The notes below the pieces were generated by a model, which saw only the letters and a list, made by a program, of their open reading frames with translations, made no database searches and was not told where the DNA came from. 64,000 nucleotides of DNA from Serpentinicella alkaliphila (lineage in GTDB: Bacteria; Bacillota; Clostridia; Peptostreptococcales; Natronincolaceae), in the NCBI RefSeq assembly GCF_018141405.1, contig NZ_CP058648.1, positions 3,115,001 to 3,179,000 of the forward strand, written 5' to 3'. The position numbers and the translations under genes were made by a program. Positions 34,164 to 43,774 of the stretch are shown here, piece after piece (the first letter of the stretch is position 1; every line of letters begins with the position of its first letter).

Positions 34164-35261
34164 ATGTCCAGTATATTTGTAACCGTATTTATAATTACTA
34201 CTATTGCTACAGTTCTAGCTTTATTACTTACCCTAGCAAACTACTATATCGCTGACTATGGAGAGCGAAAAATAGTTATTAACAACGATAAAGAACTTTA
34301 TGTAGAGGGCGGTACTACTTTGCTTTCATCCTTAATAAGTAATGAAATATTTATACCTTCTGCCTGTGGTGGCAAAGGAAATTGTGGCTATTGTAAATGT
34401 AAGGTTGAAGAAGGCGGGGGGCCTATTTTAGCGACAGAATTATCCTATTTATCTGAAGATGATAAAAACTGTAATATTCGTCTATCATGCCAAGTTAAGG
34501 TAAAAGAAAATATGAAAATAGAAATACCTGAGGAGTTATTCAACGTTAAGCAATATAATGTAGTTGTTGAGTTTGCACGGGATGTTACACCTACTATTAA
34601 ATATTTAAGATTAGCAATATGTGAAGATAAGGAAATACAATTTAGAGCAGGACAATATATACAGCTACTAGCCCCTCCCTATGCGGACAGTAATGAAGAT
34701 GTTTTTAGAGCCTACTCCATAGCCTCTCAATCAACTACAAATAAATATATTGAATTACTAATAGGTTATGTACCAGACGGAATCGTAACCACTTATGTCC
34801 ACAAACACCTAACCAAAGGTGATAAAGTTACTTTTAATGGTCCCTATGGTGATTTTTATTTATCCGATTCGGACTGCGATATTGTCCTTGTAGCTGTAGG
34901 AACAGGAATGGCACCAATTCGAAGTATTTTGCTTGATATAAAAGATAAGAAAATAAGCCGTAATGTTATCTTTTTCTTTGGTGCTAGGACAGAAGATGAT
35001 TTATTTATGATTGATGAAATGAAAAGACTTGAAGAAGAGCTTCCACAATTCACATTTGTCCCTACATTATCTAGACCTGATAAAAATAGTTGGAATGGCG
35101 AGGTTGGAAGAGTTACTGACATGATTGATAAATACTTAGAATATAAAGAGGGAAGGGAAGCCTATCTTTGTGGAAATGGGCCTATGATTAAATCAACGGT
35201 CAACCACTTAATAGATAAGGGTTTCTCTGAAGACAACATTTATTATGATAGTTTTGATTAA
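34164..35261 (+). CDS. nqrF: NADH-oxidising subunit F of the NQR-type pump
   Basis: 365 residues. An N-terminal membrane anchor (about 7-28) is followed by a plant-type [2Fe-2S] ferredoxin domain with C68, C74, C77 and C109. Then comes a ferredoxin-NADP reductase-like FAD domain (RAYSIAS 182-188, NGPYGDF) and an NAD domain (AVGTGMAPIRSIL, CGNGPMI). This is the electron entry subunit of Na+-NQR, never of Rnf, which uses RnfC and RnfB. Its presence after nqrBCDE identifies the complex as NQR. A hairpin terminator follows. Confidence 0.92.
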   Translation: MSSIFVTVFIITTIATVLALLLTLANYYIADYGERKIVINNDKELYVEGGTTLLSSLISNEIFIPSACGGKGNCGYCKCKVEEGGGPILATELSYLSEDDKNCNIRLSCQVKVKENMKIEIPEELFNVKQYNVVVEFARDVTPTIKYLRLAICEDKEIQFRAGQYIQLLAPPYADSNEDVFRAYSIASQSTTNKYIELLIGYVPDGIVTTYVHKHLTKGDKVTFNGPYGDFYLSDSDCDIVLVAVGTGMAPIRSILLDIKDKKISRNVIFFFGARTEDDLFMIDEMKRLEEELPQFTFVPTLSRPDKNSWNGEVGRVTDMIDKYLEYKEGREAYLCGNGPMIKSTVNHLIDKGFSEDNIYYDSFD

Positions 35262-35270
35262 CAACTATAA

Positions 35271-35308
35271 AAAGGTAATCCCTCATAAATACATGGGGGA
35301 TTATCTTT
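35271..35308. terminator. Bidirectional terminator between nqrF and the helicase
   Basis: AAAGGTAATCCC pairs with GGGATTATCTTT (one G-T pair) over about 14 bases. On the minus strand it is followed by TTTTTAT. Confidence 0.7.
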
Positions 35309-35321
35309 ACTCAAATATATT

Positions 35322-36539
35322 TTACAATTTTTTACTATCTGTACTATACTTCTTATTTGATAATGTCTTCTTATATATGGACTCTTTCTTCCTATTAATA
35401 ATGTCTTCCACTACTTTAATTTTTCCATTTATTATACTAATTTCAACTACATCAATATTTAATTTCTTCATCATCTTAAACATAATAAACTTTTCTCTAT
35501 CTCTAACTATATTGTAGACCTGGCCCTTTTTGTTCATTCTACCCGTTCTTCCAGCTCTATGTAAGTAATCTACAGGATTTAATGGTAAGTCCATATTAAA
35601 TATATGCGATACATCACTAAAATCCATTCCCCTTGTAAATAGATCTGTTGTCACTAAAATTTTAAGCTTTCCATTATTAAATGTAGTAAGAATATGCTGT
35701 CTATCTTGGTTATTTGTTCTAGTTTGTATGCCACCCACAGACAGTCCATAGGATTTTAGCTCTTTTACAAATCTATCAACGTTTTCATTCTTATTAATGA
35801 AGACTAAAGATTTAGTTGGTTTCAATACTTCGATAAGCTCAGATAGTGTTTCAGTTTTTTTCGGAGCAGTGCTAACAATATGAAAATGCTTTATGCCAGT
35901 TGGAACAGGCTTTGCATTGTCTAAAGAAATATACTTAGGGTCTTTCATTATTGAATTTAGTATATCCAAAGCATCTTTTGAAAGTGTTGCTGAAAAACTT
36001 ACAACTTGTCTATCTTTTAAAGTCGAATCAATAATTGAATGAACCTTTTCCCTAAACCCTTGTTCAAGAATTTGATCCACCTCGTCTAAGGCAATAATTT
36101 TAACACCATGCACCTTTAATTTTTTAAGTCCTATAATATGTAATAATCTACCTGGGGTAGCTACTATAATCTGTGGCTTATCCTTTAATTTATCAAGTTG
36201 TCTATTAATTTCCATTCCTTCTAATATAGTCACTGAACTTATATTTGTACCTTTAATAACACTTTCAATTTCTCTATTTATTTGAAGGCTTAGCTCTCTA
36301 CTTGGAGCTAATACTAACATCTGTAGCTCTTTTTTTTCAGGATCTATTTTCTCAATCATTGGTATTAAATAAGCTAGGGTTTTACCAGTTCCTGTTTTAG
36401 CTTTCCCTATTACATCTTCTCCATCTAAAATTTTAGGTATAGCGGCCTCTTGAATCTCAGTTGGATCAATTTTTTCTTCCCTCTCTAAATTATCTACTAT
36501 AAAATTTTTGATATTAAAATCTTTAAATTTTTTACTCAC
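35322..36539 (-). CDS. DEAD-box RNA helicase
   Basis: 405 residues. Motif I AKTGTGKT, Ia APSRELS, II LDEVDQ (DEVD instead of DEAD), III SATLS, V TTDLFTRGMDF, VI HRAGRTGR. The Q motif is degenerate (DPTEIQEAAIP). The C-terminal tail is short and lysine-rich. Related small helicases act in RNA folding or ribosome assembly, often in cold. Starts at GTG 36539 with AAAGGAG upstream. Confidence 0.88.
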   Translation of the reverse strand: MSKKFKDFNIKNFIVDNLEREEKIDPTEIQEAAIPKILDGEDVIGKAKTGTGKTLAYLIPMIEKIDPEKKELQMLVLAPSRELSLQINREIESVIKGTNISSVTILEGMEINRQLDKLKDKPQIIVATPGRLLHIIGLKKLKVHGVKIIALDEVDQILEQGFREKVHSIIDSTLKDRQVVSFSATLSKDALDILNSIMKDPKYISLDNAKPVPTGIKHFHIVSTAPKKTETLSELIEVLKPTKSLVFINKNENVDRFVKELKSYGLSVGGIQTRTNNQDRQHILTTFNNGKLKILVTTDLFTRGMDFSDVSHIFNMDLPLNPVDYLHRAGRTGRMNKKGQVYNIVRDREKFIMFKMMKKLNIDVVEISIINGKIKVVEDIINRKKESIYKKTLSNKKYSTDSKKL

Positions 36540-36793
36540 TATAAGAATTCTCCTTTTATATAACCTTTACTTTAATAAATCTCATTAATATATTAACACA
36601 AATTTCCTCTAATAATAAAAAATAATTCATAAAATAATTAATTTTCCAAGTTTATATTATATTAAACCATATAATTATTATTTCATTTTTAATACAAATT
36701 ATCATACAGTCACTTTATTTAGATTTTTTTAGTGAATGTCAAAATTTAAGCTTCAATTTTATTACTGCTATACTATTTAGTTTTTTTGTGAAA
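36540..36793. other. AT-rich intergenic stretch upstream of the helicase gene
   Basis: Part of a 306-base gap. It holds only a TTGACA on the minus strand (36737-36742) with a weak AATAAA 17 bases on, about 200 bases before the helicase start. I see no RNA gene or repeat. Confidence 0.4.
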
Positions 36794-36826
36794 TAAAAAA
36801 AAAGACAAACTACTAAAGCTTGTCTT
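36794..36826 (-). terminator. Terminator of the pst operon
   Basis: On the minus strand AAGACAA pairs with TTGTCTT over an 11-base loop, followed directly by a run of nine T, about 20 bases after pstB. Confidence 0.85.
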
Positions 36827-36845
36827 AAGAAAAGAATAGCATAAA

Positions 36846-37652
36846 TTAAATTATTCCTTTTAAATAGTTAGATAAAATTTGTGAATTTGGTGTTGTAAAA
36901 ATTTTTTCGCTTGCTCCTTGCTCTACTACCTCTCCCTTATAGAAAAAAGCAACATCATCTGCGATTCTTCTTGCTTGCTCCATATTATGTGTAACAATTA
37001 CTACAGTGTATTTTTCCTTTAGTTGTACAAGTAGTTCCTCTATTTTAAGAGTTGCTATAGGGTCAAGTGATGAACATGGTTCGTCAAATAAAATAACCTT
37101 TGGCTCTATTGTAAGAGCCCTAGCAATACACAATCTTTGCTGCTGACCACCTGAAATTTTTAATGCCGATTTATGTAATCTATCTTTTACTTCATCGTAA
37201 AGCGCAGCGTCTTTTAATTTTTCAATTATTATCTCATTAATCCTCTTCTTTTCAATATTTGAAAAGTTCTCAACTATAGGTAGCTTTAAATTGTCATATA
37301 TAGACATCGGAAAGGCATTCGGGTCTTGAAAAACCATGCCTATTTTCCGTCTAATTTCTAAGGTATCCAAATCACTATCAGTTACCTCTATATTATCCAT
37401 TTTTATTATACCAGAACATCTATACCCATTAATTACATCATTCATTCTATTAATTGAACGTAGCAATGTAGTTTTTCCACATCCAGAAGGTCCAATAAAA
37501 GCTGTAATGGCATTTCTTTTAATATTCATATTTACATCTGATAATGCATTATTATTACCATACCATGCATTAAAATCTTTAATAGATATTACTATATCTT
37601 CTATGTTTGAATCTATATCCTTTTCTTGAAGACTAATTGCTTCTTCTGCCAT
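36846..37652 (-). CDS. pstB: Phosphate ABC transporter ATP-binding protein PstB
   Basis: 268 residues, full length. Walker A GPSGCGKTTLLRSINRMND, Q-loop MVFQDPNAFPMSIYDN, signature ISGGQQQRLCIARAL, Walker B VILFDEPCSSLDP, H-loop IVTHNM. It couples ATP hydrolysis to phosphate uptake through PstA and PstC. Two bases after pstA, last in the operon; no phoU follows. Intact although its partners pstC and pstS are broken. Confidence 0.95.
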   Translation of the reverse strand: MAEEAISLQEKDIDSNIEDIVISIKDFNAWYGNNNALSDVNMNIKRNAITAFIGPSGCGKTTLLRSINRMNDVINGYRCSGIIKMDNIEVTDSDLDTLEIRRKIGMVFQDPNAFPMSIYDNLKLPIVENFSNIEKKRINEIIIEKLKDAALYDEVKDRLHKSALKISGGQQQRLCIARALTIEPKVILFDEPCSSLDPIATLKIEELLVQLKEKYTVVIVTHNMEQARRIADDVAFFYKGEVVEQGASEKIFTTPNSQILSNYLKGII

Positions 37653-37654
37653 AT

Positions 37655-38596
37655 CTATTCCTCCATCACAGACTTATTTCTAGATCCAACAAAAATAGTT
37701 ATTGCATTTAAGATTATTATTATGGTTATTAAAACAACTGAAGCTCCAAAGGCTAGCTCTGGCATATCTCCTTCACCTGCAGGAGAATTATAGTAAATAT
37801 AAGTAGTTAATGTAGATCCAGTATTTTTTAATGTACTCATCCAGTTTTGTGGTTGATACCATGGTTGGTTTCCTGTCATCCTCAGAGTTCCCCCTAGAAG
37901 TAACCAAACTATAGCGGTATCACCAATCATCCTACCCATACCCAAAATAACAGAAGTTACTATTCCATTACTAGCACTCGGTAATACAACGTTCACAATT
38001 GTATCCCATTTTGAAACCCCTAAAGCCAAGGAAGCTTCTCTATATGATTTCGGAACTGATTTGATAGCTTCCTCGCATGTTTTTATTACAAAAGGTAATA
38101 TCATAATTGCCATAGCAAAGCTACATACTAAAAATGATTTACCAAAGGCTCTCGTTACACCTTCGACACCTTCTACCATTGAACTTAAAAATCCTAACTG
38201 AGGCCTAGTAAATATTGCTACTCCAAAAATTGCAATTACAATAGTAGGTATTCCGGCTAAAATATCAATTGACGTTCTAAAAAAATTGTTCACTAAATTA
38301 TCCATCGCATATTCTGAAAGATAAATTGCTGTAGATAAAGCCCAGGGTAAAGCTATAATTATTCTGAGTATTGTAATTATAAATGTTCCTACAATTGGAG
38401 TTAGAATACCTCCTGCTTTGCTAATGTCTACTGCTGTTGCCCCTGGATCTGTTGTTAAAAACTGTAGATTAATTACACTGTATCCATTGATAAATAGAAA
38501 AACAATAATTCCTATGCATCCAGCAACAGTTATTAATGAAGATCCCAAAGCAAAATATTGTTGGATGTAGTCAAAAACCCTTCTCCTATTAGACAA
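37655..38596 (-). CDS. pstA: Phosphate ABC transporter permease PstA
   Basis: 313 residues with six membrane segments. IPTIVIAIFGVAIFTRPQLG and the EAA loop SYREASLALGVSKWDTIVNV identify the permease. It forms the channel with PstC and contacts PstB through the EAA loop. Start overlaps the pstC end by 8 bases. Confidence 0.93.
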   Translation of the reverse strand: MSNRRRVFDYIQQYFALGSSLITVAGCIGIIVFLFINGYSVINLQFLTTDPGATAVDISKAGGILTPIVGTFIITILRIIIALPWALSTAIYLSEYAMDNLVNNFFRTSIDILAGIPTIVIAIFGVAIFTRPQLGFLSSMVEGVEGVTRAFGKSFLVCSFAMAIMILPFVIKTCEEAIKSVPKSYREASLALGVSKWDTIVNVVLPSASNGIVTSVILGMGRMIGDTAIVWLLLGGTLRMTGNQPWYQPQNWMSTLKNTGSTLTTYIYYNSPAGEGDMPELAFGASVVLITIIIILNAITIFVGSRNKSVMEE

Positions 38597-39562
38597 GTCC
38601 CTGCCTCCTTTTTACAATTCTCTCGATAACTTTTGCTGAAATACTTAGTATAGATGTTGTAATTAATAATAAAACCCCACAGCCAAATAAAGCTGATTCT
38701 ATGCTCTGTACCGCAATAGCTTCTGATTTATTTACTATAGCAGATGCTAAAGGTAAAACGTGTGTTAAGAAAAATACGCTTCCATGTAAAGGATTAGGTA
38801 ATACACCTAAACTACCAGCAACCATGAACATAGCAATTGCTTCTCCAATGGCCCTTCTTGTTCCTAGAATTACACCAGCAATAATACCTGATTTTGCAGA
38901 AGGTGATACTACTTAACTATTGTACGCCATTTCGATAGCCCTAGGGCTAAGGAAGCCTCTCTATATTTATGAGGAACTGCTTTAATTGCATCAGCCGAAA
39001 GTGCGGTTATTATCGGTATAATCATAAATGTTAGTACTATTATTCCAGCTAACATACTTCGTCCAGTTAGTTGAAAATATTCTAAATATTCAATTTGCAT
39101 TTGAACATTCATAAATTTCTCTCTTGCAAAAGGTACTACAACTATTAATCCAACTAATCCAAATATAATAGATGGTATACCTGCTAATAGTCTAACAATA
39201 GATAGAATCATCTTTTTAATAGAACCATTAGACATCTCACTAATAACAATTGCTGTTCCAACTCCCATAGGTACTGATATAAGTAAGGCACCTAAAGTTG
39301 TGGTTATTGAACCTACTAAAAGACTAAGTGCCCCAAATTCCCACACAGGCTCACTAGATAATGCATTAAATGCATTTACTATTTGTGTATCAAAGCCAGT
39401 TTTAGTTACAAATCCTAAACCATTTACTAAAAAAACCTTTGATGCCTTCTGTAAAATAAATATAAATATAAAAATTACCATTGCTGCGCTAAATAAAGTA
39501 AAGAGAAAAATAAGCTTTTCAAAGACAAGTTCTCTTATTTTATCTAACTTTAATGTATTCAA
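38589..39562 (-). pseudogene. pstC: Phosphate ABC transporter permease PstC, frameshifted
   Basis: The first part (39562 to 38909) covers five membrane segments and the EAA loop HKYREASLALGLSKWRTIVK, then meets a stop. In the next frame VVSPSAKSGIIAGVILGTRR and GEAIAMFMVAGSLG continue to the normal end at 38589. A single missing base near 38915 explains it. The 5' end is also unclear: TTG 39562 has no ribosome site, whereas GGGGTGAAG near 39620 precedes another TTG in a different frame, so a second indel is possible. Confidence 0.88.
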
Positions 39563-39640
39563 ATTTTCTTTATACTTGAATGGTTGTTGAATATCATAAC
39601 TATGTATTTTTCCAAATCTTCACCCCACAATTATATGAAA

Positions 39641-39688
39641 CCACCATGGACATCAATCTTTTATATAAATTACATATATCCATGGTGG
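39641..39688 (-). promoter_or_regulatory. Hairpin in the pstS-pstC spacer
   Basis: CCACCATGGA and TCCATGGTGG are perfect 10-base arms with a 28-base loop, about 40 bases after the pstS stop. Such hairpins often lower expression of permease genes relative to the binding protein. It has a T-run only on the plus-strand side. Confidence 0.5.
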
Positions 39689-39728
39689 GTAGTTTTTTGT
39701 ATTTTAGTACTATTTATTTATCAATGAA

Positions 39729-40440
39729 TTATGGTAAGCTTATAAAATCTTCACTATCAATTATTTTTTTACCTGTAGGAGAAGTGAAGAAATCTATTAA
39801 TTTAGCTGTTACACCACTCGGTCTTCCTTTTGTACAGATTACTAGAGGTTGTACAATTGGATATTTTTTGTTTAATGCATTTTCCACTGTTGCCTCAATA
39901 CCATTTACAGTAAGAGTATTAATGCTGTTATCAACATGACCGAATGATAAGAAACCAATAGCGTTTACTTCCTTAGCTACTGCTTGCTTCACAGCTGGGT
40001 TAGAAGTGTGTGGTGTTGCTGTGGCAATAACTTGTTGACCTTTTTGAATTTTATCAAGAGCAAGCTCAACAAATGCTCCTAATGTTCCTGAACCTGATTC
40101 TCTTGTTTGAACAAAGATCGGCGCATTGTTTCCACCTACTTCACTCCAATTATTTACTTTACCTGTGAATATATCAAATATCTGTTGTTGAGTTAGGTTT
40201 TTAACTGGGTTGTTTTTATGTACAACGATTGCAATACCATCTTTGCCTATTACCAGAATTTAATTTCATTAAATGATCTGCCGAAGCTTGTGATATAGGT
40301 TGTAGTGTTGTTGAACCACCAATTTTAACTGTACCATTCATATCTGTAAAGTAATTAACTTCTACGGAACGAGTACTTTCCTTCCAATCTACCTTTGCCC
40401 CAACCGCCTCAGCAATTAAAAATTTACCACCAATGTACAT
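39729..40440 (-). pseudogene. pstS: Phosphate-binding protein PstS, truncated and internally deleted
   Basis: The first fragment (to 40216) begins with a copper-amine-oxidase-N-like stalk segment (YIGGKFLIAEAVGAKVDW) followed by the PstS start GTVKIGGSTTLQPISQASAD. At about 40250 the frame jumps to LVIGKDGIAIVVHKNNPVKN and continues through VQTRESGSGTLGAFVEL to the stop at 39729. Against normal PstS, some 40-60 residues with the second phosphate loop are missing. No signal peptide or ribosome site precedes 40440. A non-functional remnant. Confidence 0.85.
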
Positions 40441-40599
40441 ATTAAACTAATAATTTTTCTATGAAAGAATGAATAATATGAATTAACACCTAATCCTTTA
40501 ATTAGAAATTAATAAGAATTATTTATATCAATATTTGTTTAATAGAAATAGTTTCGGTTAAATATATATTTATACATTAATCTACTGGGGAGTGATAAT

Positions 40600-41121
40600 T
40601 TGATTATAATAAGAAATTTTGAAATTGCAGGTATTTTTATAATTTTCATAATGAGTTTTTTATTACATGAATTGTACGACATGACAGGCCAAAATATTAT
40701 AGTTGGTGTTTTTGCACCCATCAATGAAAGTATTTGGGAGCATATGAAGATGGGATTTTTTGCAGTTATTTTCTATAGTATGATTGAGTATTACTTTATA
40801 CGAGGAATTTCCAATAACTTTTTTTTAGCAAAAGGGATACTAGTTATACTGCTTCCAGCTATGATAGCTATAGGTCATATAGTATATACGACTATTTTGG
40901 GAAGACATATAGTATTGATAGATATTATTAATTTATTTATATGGATAGGGATTGGTCAATTAATAAGCTATAAAATACTAACACTTGAAAAGAATTATTT
41001 AACATTAAATAAAACATGTCTAGTATTTATTATATTTATGATGCTTGCATATATTGTTTTTACTTTTGTACAACCAAATCTAAGTATTTTTCAAGAACCT
41101 AAAACTAGTATTGAAAAATAA
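40600..41121 (+). CDS. DUF6512-like small membrane protein
   Basis: 173 residues with five predicted membrane segments. LHELYDMTGQNIIVGVFAPI with NESIWEHMKMGFF is the conserved N-terminal block of a clostridial membrane family (DUF6512, from memory). Function unknown. Starts at TTG 40600, 7 bases after GGGGAG. Transcribed alone. Confidence 0.65.
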   Translation: MIIIRNFEIAGIFIIFIMSFLLHELYDMTGQNIIVGVFAPINESIWEHMKMGFFAVIFYSMIEYYFIRGISNNFFLAKGILVILLPAMIAIGHIVYTTILGRHIVLIDIINLFIWIGIGQLISYKILTLEKNYLTLNKTCLVFIIFMMLAYIVFTFVQPNLSIFQEPKTSIEK

Positions 41122-41240
41122 TAGCTAATAATTACCGATAGTTAATATGCCCTTCTCGATGTTATTATTATTTAAGTTAAATTTATATTACAAATATTAA
41201 TTTAAATTGTAACAACTAATATTTCCTAAGGAAGGTGCAA

Positions 41241-42713
41241 ATGAGCTCAAATTTTAAATTAAATTTAGTTAACAAATCAGAAAGGATTTATTTTTTTCTT
41301 TCCCTATTAATAAGTATTATTTTATACATCTTTGTTTTCACTTCAATAAATGCTTTTATTATACTTTTTTTAATTACTCTATTGTCAGCATTATATATGG
41401 CTAATATACGCATTAATGGGGTACGCATTAGTAGTCATCAATTTCCTGCGGTATATGAAAAAACAAAAGAACTATGTGAATTAATGGAAATAAAAAAGAT
41501 ACCTGATATATTTGTAATCCAGTCAGGTGGAGTATTAAATGCATTCGCAACTCGTTTTTTTGGTAAAAATATGGTTGTGCTGTACTCTGAAATTTTTGAT
41601 CTAATTGACTCTTCAGATGAAAATGTTTTATCATTTATTCTTACCCATGAGCTAGCACATATTAAAAGAAATCACATTACTAAACAAGCATTAATACTAC
41701 CTGCAATGTGGGTTCCTTTTCTAGGAAAAGCATATTCTAGAGCCTGTGAATATACTTGTGACCGTATGGCTGCCCACTACATCAATGACCCTGAGGCAGC
41801 TATGGAAGGGCTAACAATGCTAGCCATTGGGAAGACCTTGTTTAAACAAGTTAATAGAGAAGAGTATTTACATCAAAGTAGCAACGAAAAGGGGCTATTT
41901 ACATTTTTTGCAGAAAAGCTTTCTACACACCCAACATTGCCAAAGAGGATTAATAAAATCGAGCTATTCTTTAATGGTTCATCAAAAACAGTATTCAAGA
42001 CTACTCCTAAAGTAGTTATTTCTATTGTTTTACTGTCTATATTAATGTCTACACTAGGTGGAGTAGGTTTCTACTATGCTGATGAAATAAAAGAAAGCAT
42101 AAATACGTTTTTTCCAAACTTCTATTCTAACGACGATTTTATAATTTTAATTGAAGCTGTTGTTGCAGGGGATACAGATGAAGTTAAATCTATTTTAGAA
42201 TCAAGAATTAATCCTGACATCGTAGATTCAGAAGGCTGGACACCACTTATGTGGGCAACTCAGCTTAATGATTTAGATATGATAAATCTATTTATTGAAT
42301 ATGGGGCTGATCCAAATAAAATAGACTACTATTATGAGGAAACTGCTTTAATAATTGCTCTTACTAATGATTATGTTGAAGCTATAGCAGCTTTACTTGA
42401 AGCTGGTGCAGATCCAAATCTTTCTGATTCATATGGTTGGACTCCTTTAATGAGTGCAGTTTCAAACGATAATTCTAAAAATATAAGAATTTTATTAGAA
42501 GCTGGAGCTGACCCTAATGTATCAAATATCTATGGCTATACCCCTTTAATGAGTGCATCTTCAAAAGGTAATTTAGAAGCTGCTAGAGAGTTATTGGAAT
42601 TTGGTGCTATAACAGATATTAGAGATGATGATAAATTCACAGCATTTTTATATGCAAAAAAATCAAAACACAATGACATAGCGGATCTAATAAAGATGTA
42701 TGAAAAAAACTAA
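41241..42713 (+). CDS. M48-family metalloprotease fused to ankyrin repeats
   Basis: 490 residues from ATG 41241 (GGAAGG 5 bases upstream). Two N-terminal membrane segments (about 17-55) precede an HtpX-like zinc protease domain with HELAH in THELAHIKRNH (about residues 136-140) and the third-ligand helix CEYTCDRMAAHY. Another membrane segment lies at about 258-280. From about residue 300 to the end there are four or five ankyrin repeats (GWTPLMWATQLND, LLEAGADPNLSD, YGYTPLMSAS). The fusion suggests a protease guided by protein binding. Terminator follows. Confidence 0.85.
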   Translation: MSSNFKLNLVNKSERIYFFLSLLISIILYIFVFTSINAFIILFLITLLSALYMANIRINGVRISSHQFPAVYEKTKELCELMEIKKIPDIFVIQSGGVLNAFATRFFGKNMVVLYSEIFDLIDSSDENVLSFILTHELAHIKRNHITKQALILPAMWVPFLGKAYSRACEYTCDRMAAHYINDPEAAMEGLTMLAIGKTLFKQVNREEYLHQSSNEKGLFTFFAEKLSTHPTLPKRINKIELFFNGSSKTVFKTTPKVVISIVLLSILMSTLGGVGFYYADEIKESINTFFPNFYSNDDFIILIEAVVAGDTDEVKSILESRINPDIVDSEGWTPLMWATQLNDLDMINLFIEYGADPNKIDYYYEETALIIALTNDYVEAIAALLEAGADPNLSDSYGWTPLMSAVSNDNSKNIRILLEAGADPNVSNIYGYTPLMSASSKGNLEAARELLEFGAITDIRDDDKFTAFLYAKKSKHNDIADLIKMYEKN

Positions 42714-42737
42714 ATTCAAATAATTTAATTCTTGAAT

Positions 42738-42768
42738 AAAAACCCGTACTCAAAAATGTACGGGTTTT
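42738..42768. terminator. Bidirectional terminator
   Basis: AAAACCCGTAC and GTACGGGTTTT are perfect 11-base arms around 9 bases, between two convergent genes. Confidence 0.88.
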
Positions 42769-42787
42769 AATACCAATATTTTTATAT

Positions 42788-43774
42788 TTAGGTAAACAAA
42801 TTACTCTTCGGAAACACACCAAATAAACCACCTGTATGTATAAATAATATATTTTTATATTCATTCATATTTCCCTTTTTTATTTCATTTACTAACCCAT
42901 ACATTGCTTTGCCAGTATAAACAGGGTCTAAAACAATGCCCTCAAGTTTTGCCAGATAGCTAATAAATTCAAGCTCTTCATTTCTACTTTCTGCATAGCC
43001 TAGTCCTACATAACCATCAATTATTTTTATGTCATCATTTGAGTATTCAACTCGACTATTAATATATGGAAAACTCTCTTCTAATATATTTGAAATCTGT
43101 TTCTTAAAATATTCAGCATTACTAGATACATTAATTCCTAAGATTGCAGACTCTCTGCCCAGTAGTCTATTAGCTAAGAATAGACCACTATAAGTTCCCC
43201 CCGAACCGACAGAAATAGCAATTGCATCAAACTTAATACCTAAATGTTCCTCCTGCTTTTGTATTTCCTCCAAGGCAGTATAGTATCCAAAGGAGCCTAT
43301 ACCCATTGAACCACCTTCGGGTATAATATAGGGGTTATATCCCTTCGCCTCTAACTCTGTTTTTATGTCTTTCATAATTTCCATTCTTTTATTTTGGTAG
43401 TCATCCCCGGTAATAAGTTTGAACTTTGCTCCTAATAATTTGCTAAGAAAATAATTACCTTCTAACGCCTCTTCCTCATGACCTTTTAGCACTAAAAATG
43501 ATCCTAATCCTAATTTAGCTGCTATAGCAGCGGTTGCCCTAGCATGATTAGATTGAATACCGCCACATGTTATCAAATAGTCACAACTTTGATCTATTGC
43601 TTCTTGGACTATATACTCTAATTTTCTAACTTTATTCCCTGATACCTCTGAGCCTGTCTGGTCATCTCTTTTAATAAATATTTTTGGTCCATCTAATTCT
43701 TTAGTAAGTCTGCTTAGATAGTCTATTCTTGTAGGTAAATTAGCTAAGTTAATTCTTGGTGGTTTTTTAATCAA
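42788..43774 (-). CDS. D-cysteine desulfhydrase / ACC deaminase-family PLP enzyme
   Basis: 328 residues from TTG 43774, chosen since AGGGGG lies 7 bases upstream; the longer frame to 43825 adds residues not usual in the family. SGNKVRKLEY has the PLP lysine, CGGIQSNHARATAA the substrate-carboxylate loop, and VGSGGTYSGLFL the phosphate loop. Family members split D-cysteine to pyruvate, sulfide and ammonia or act on related amino acids. Transcribed alone. Confidence 0.85.
   Translation of the reverse strand: MIKKPPRINLANLPTRIDYLSRLTKELDGPKIFIKRDDQTGSEVSGNKVRKLEYIVQEAIDQSCDYLITCGGIQSNHARATAAIAAKLGLGSFLVLKGHEEEALEGNYFLSKLLGAKFKLITGDDYQNKRMEIMKDIKTELEAKGYNPYIIPEGGSMGIGSFGYYTALEEIQKQEEHLGIKFDAIAISVGSGGTYSGLFLANRLLGRESAILGINVSSNAEYFKKQISNILEESFPYINSRVEYSNDDIKIIDGYVGLGYAESRNEELEFISYLAKLEGIVLDPVYTGKAMYGLVNEIKKGNMNEYKNILFIHTGGLFGVFPKSNLFT

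Noticed and set aside
35245-35517. Hydrophobic reading frame on the plus strand after nqrF
   Set aside because: It lies on the nqrF terminator and antisense to the helicase gene, with no ribosome site; the AT-rich antisense explains its hydrophobic look.
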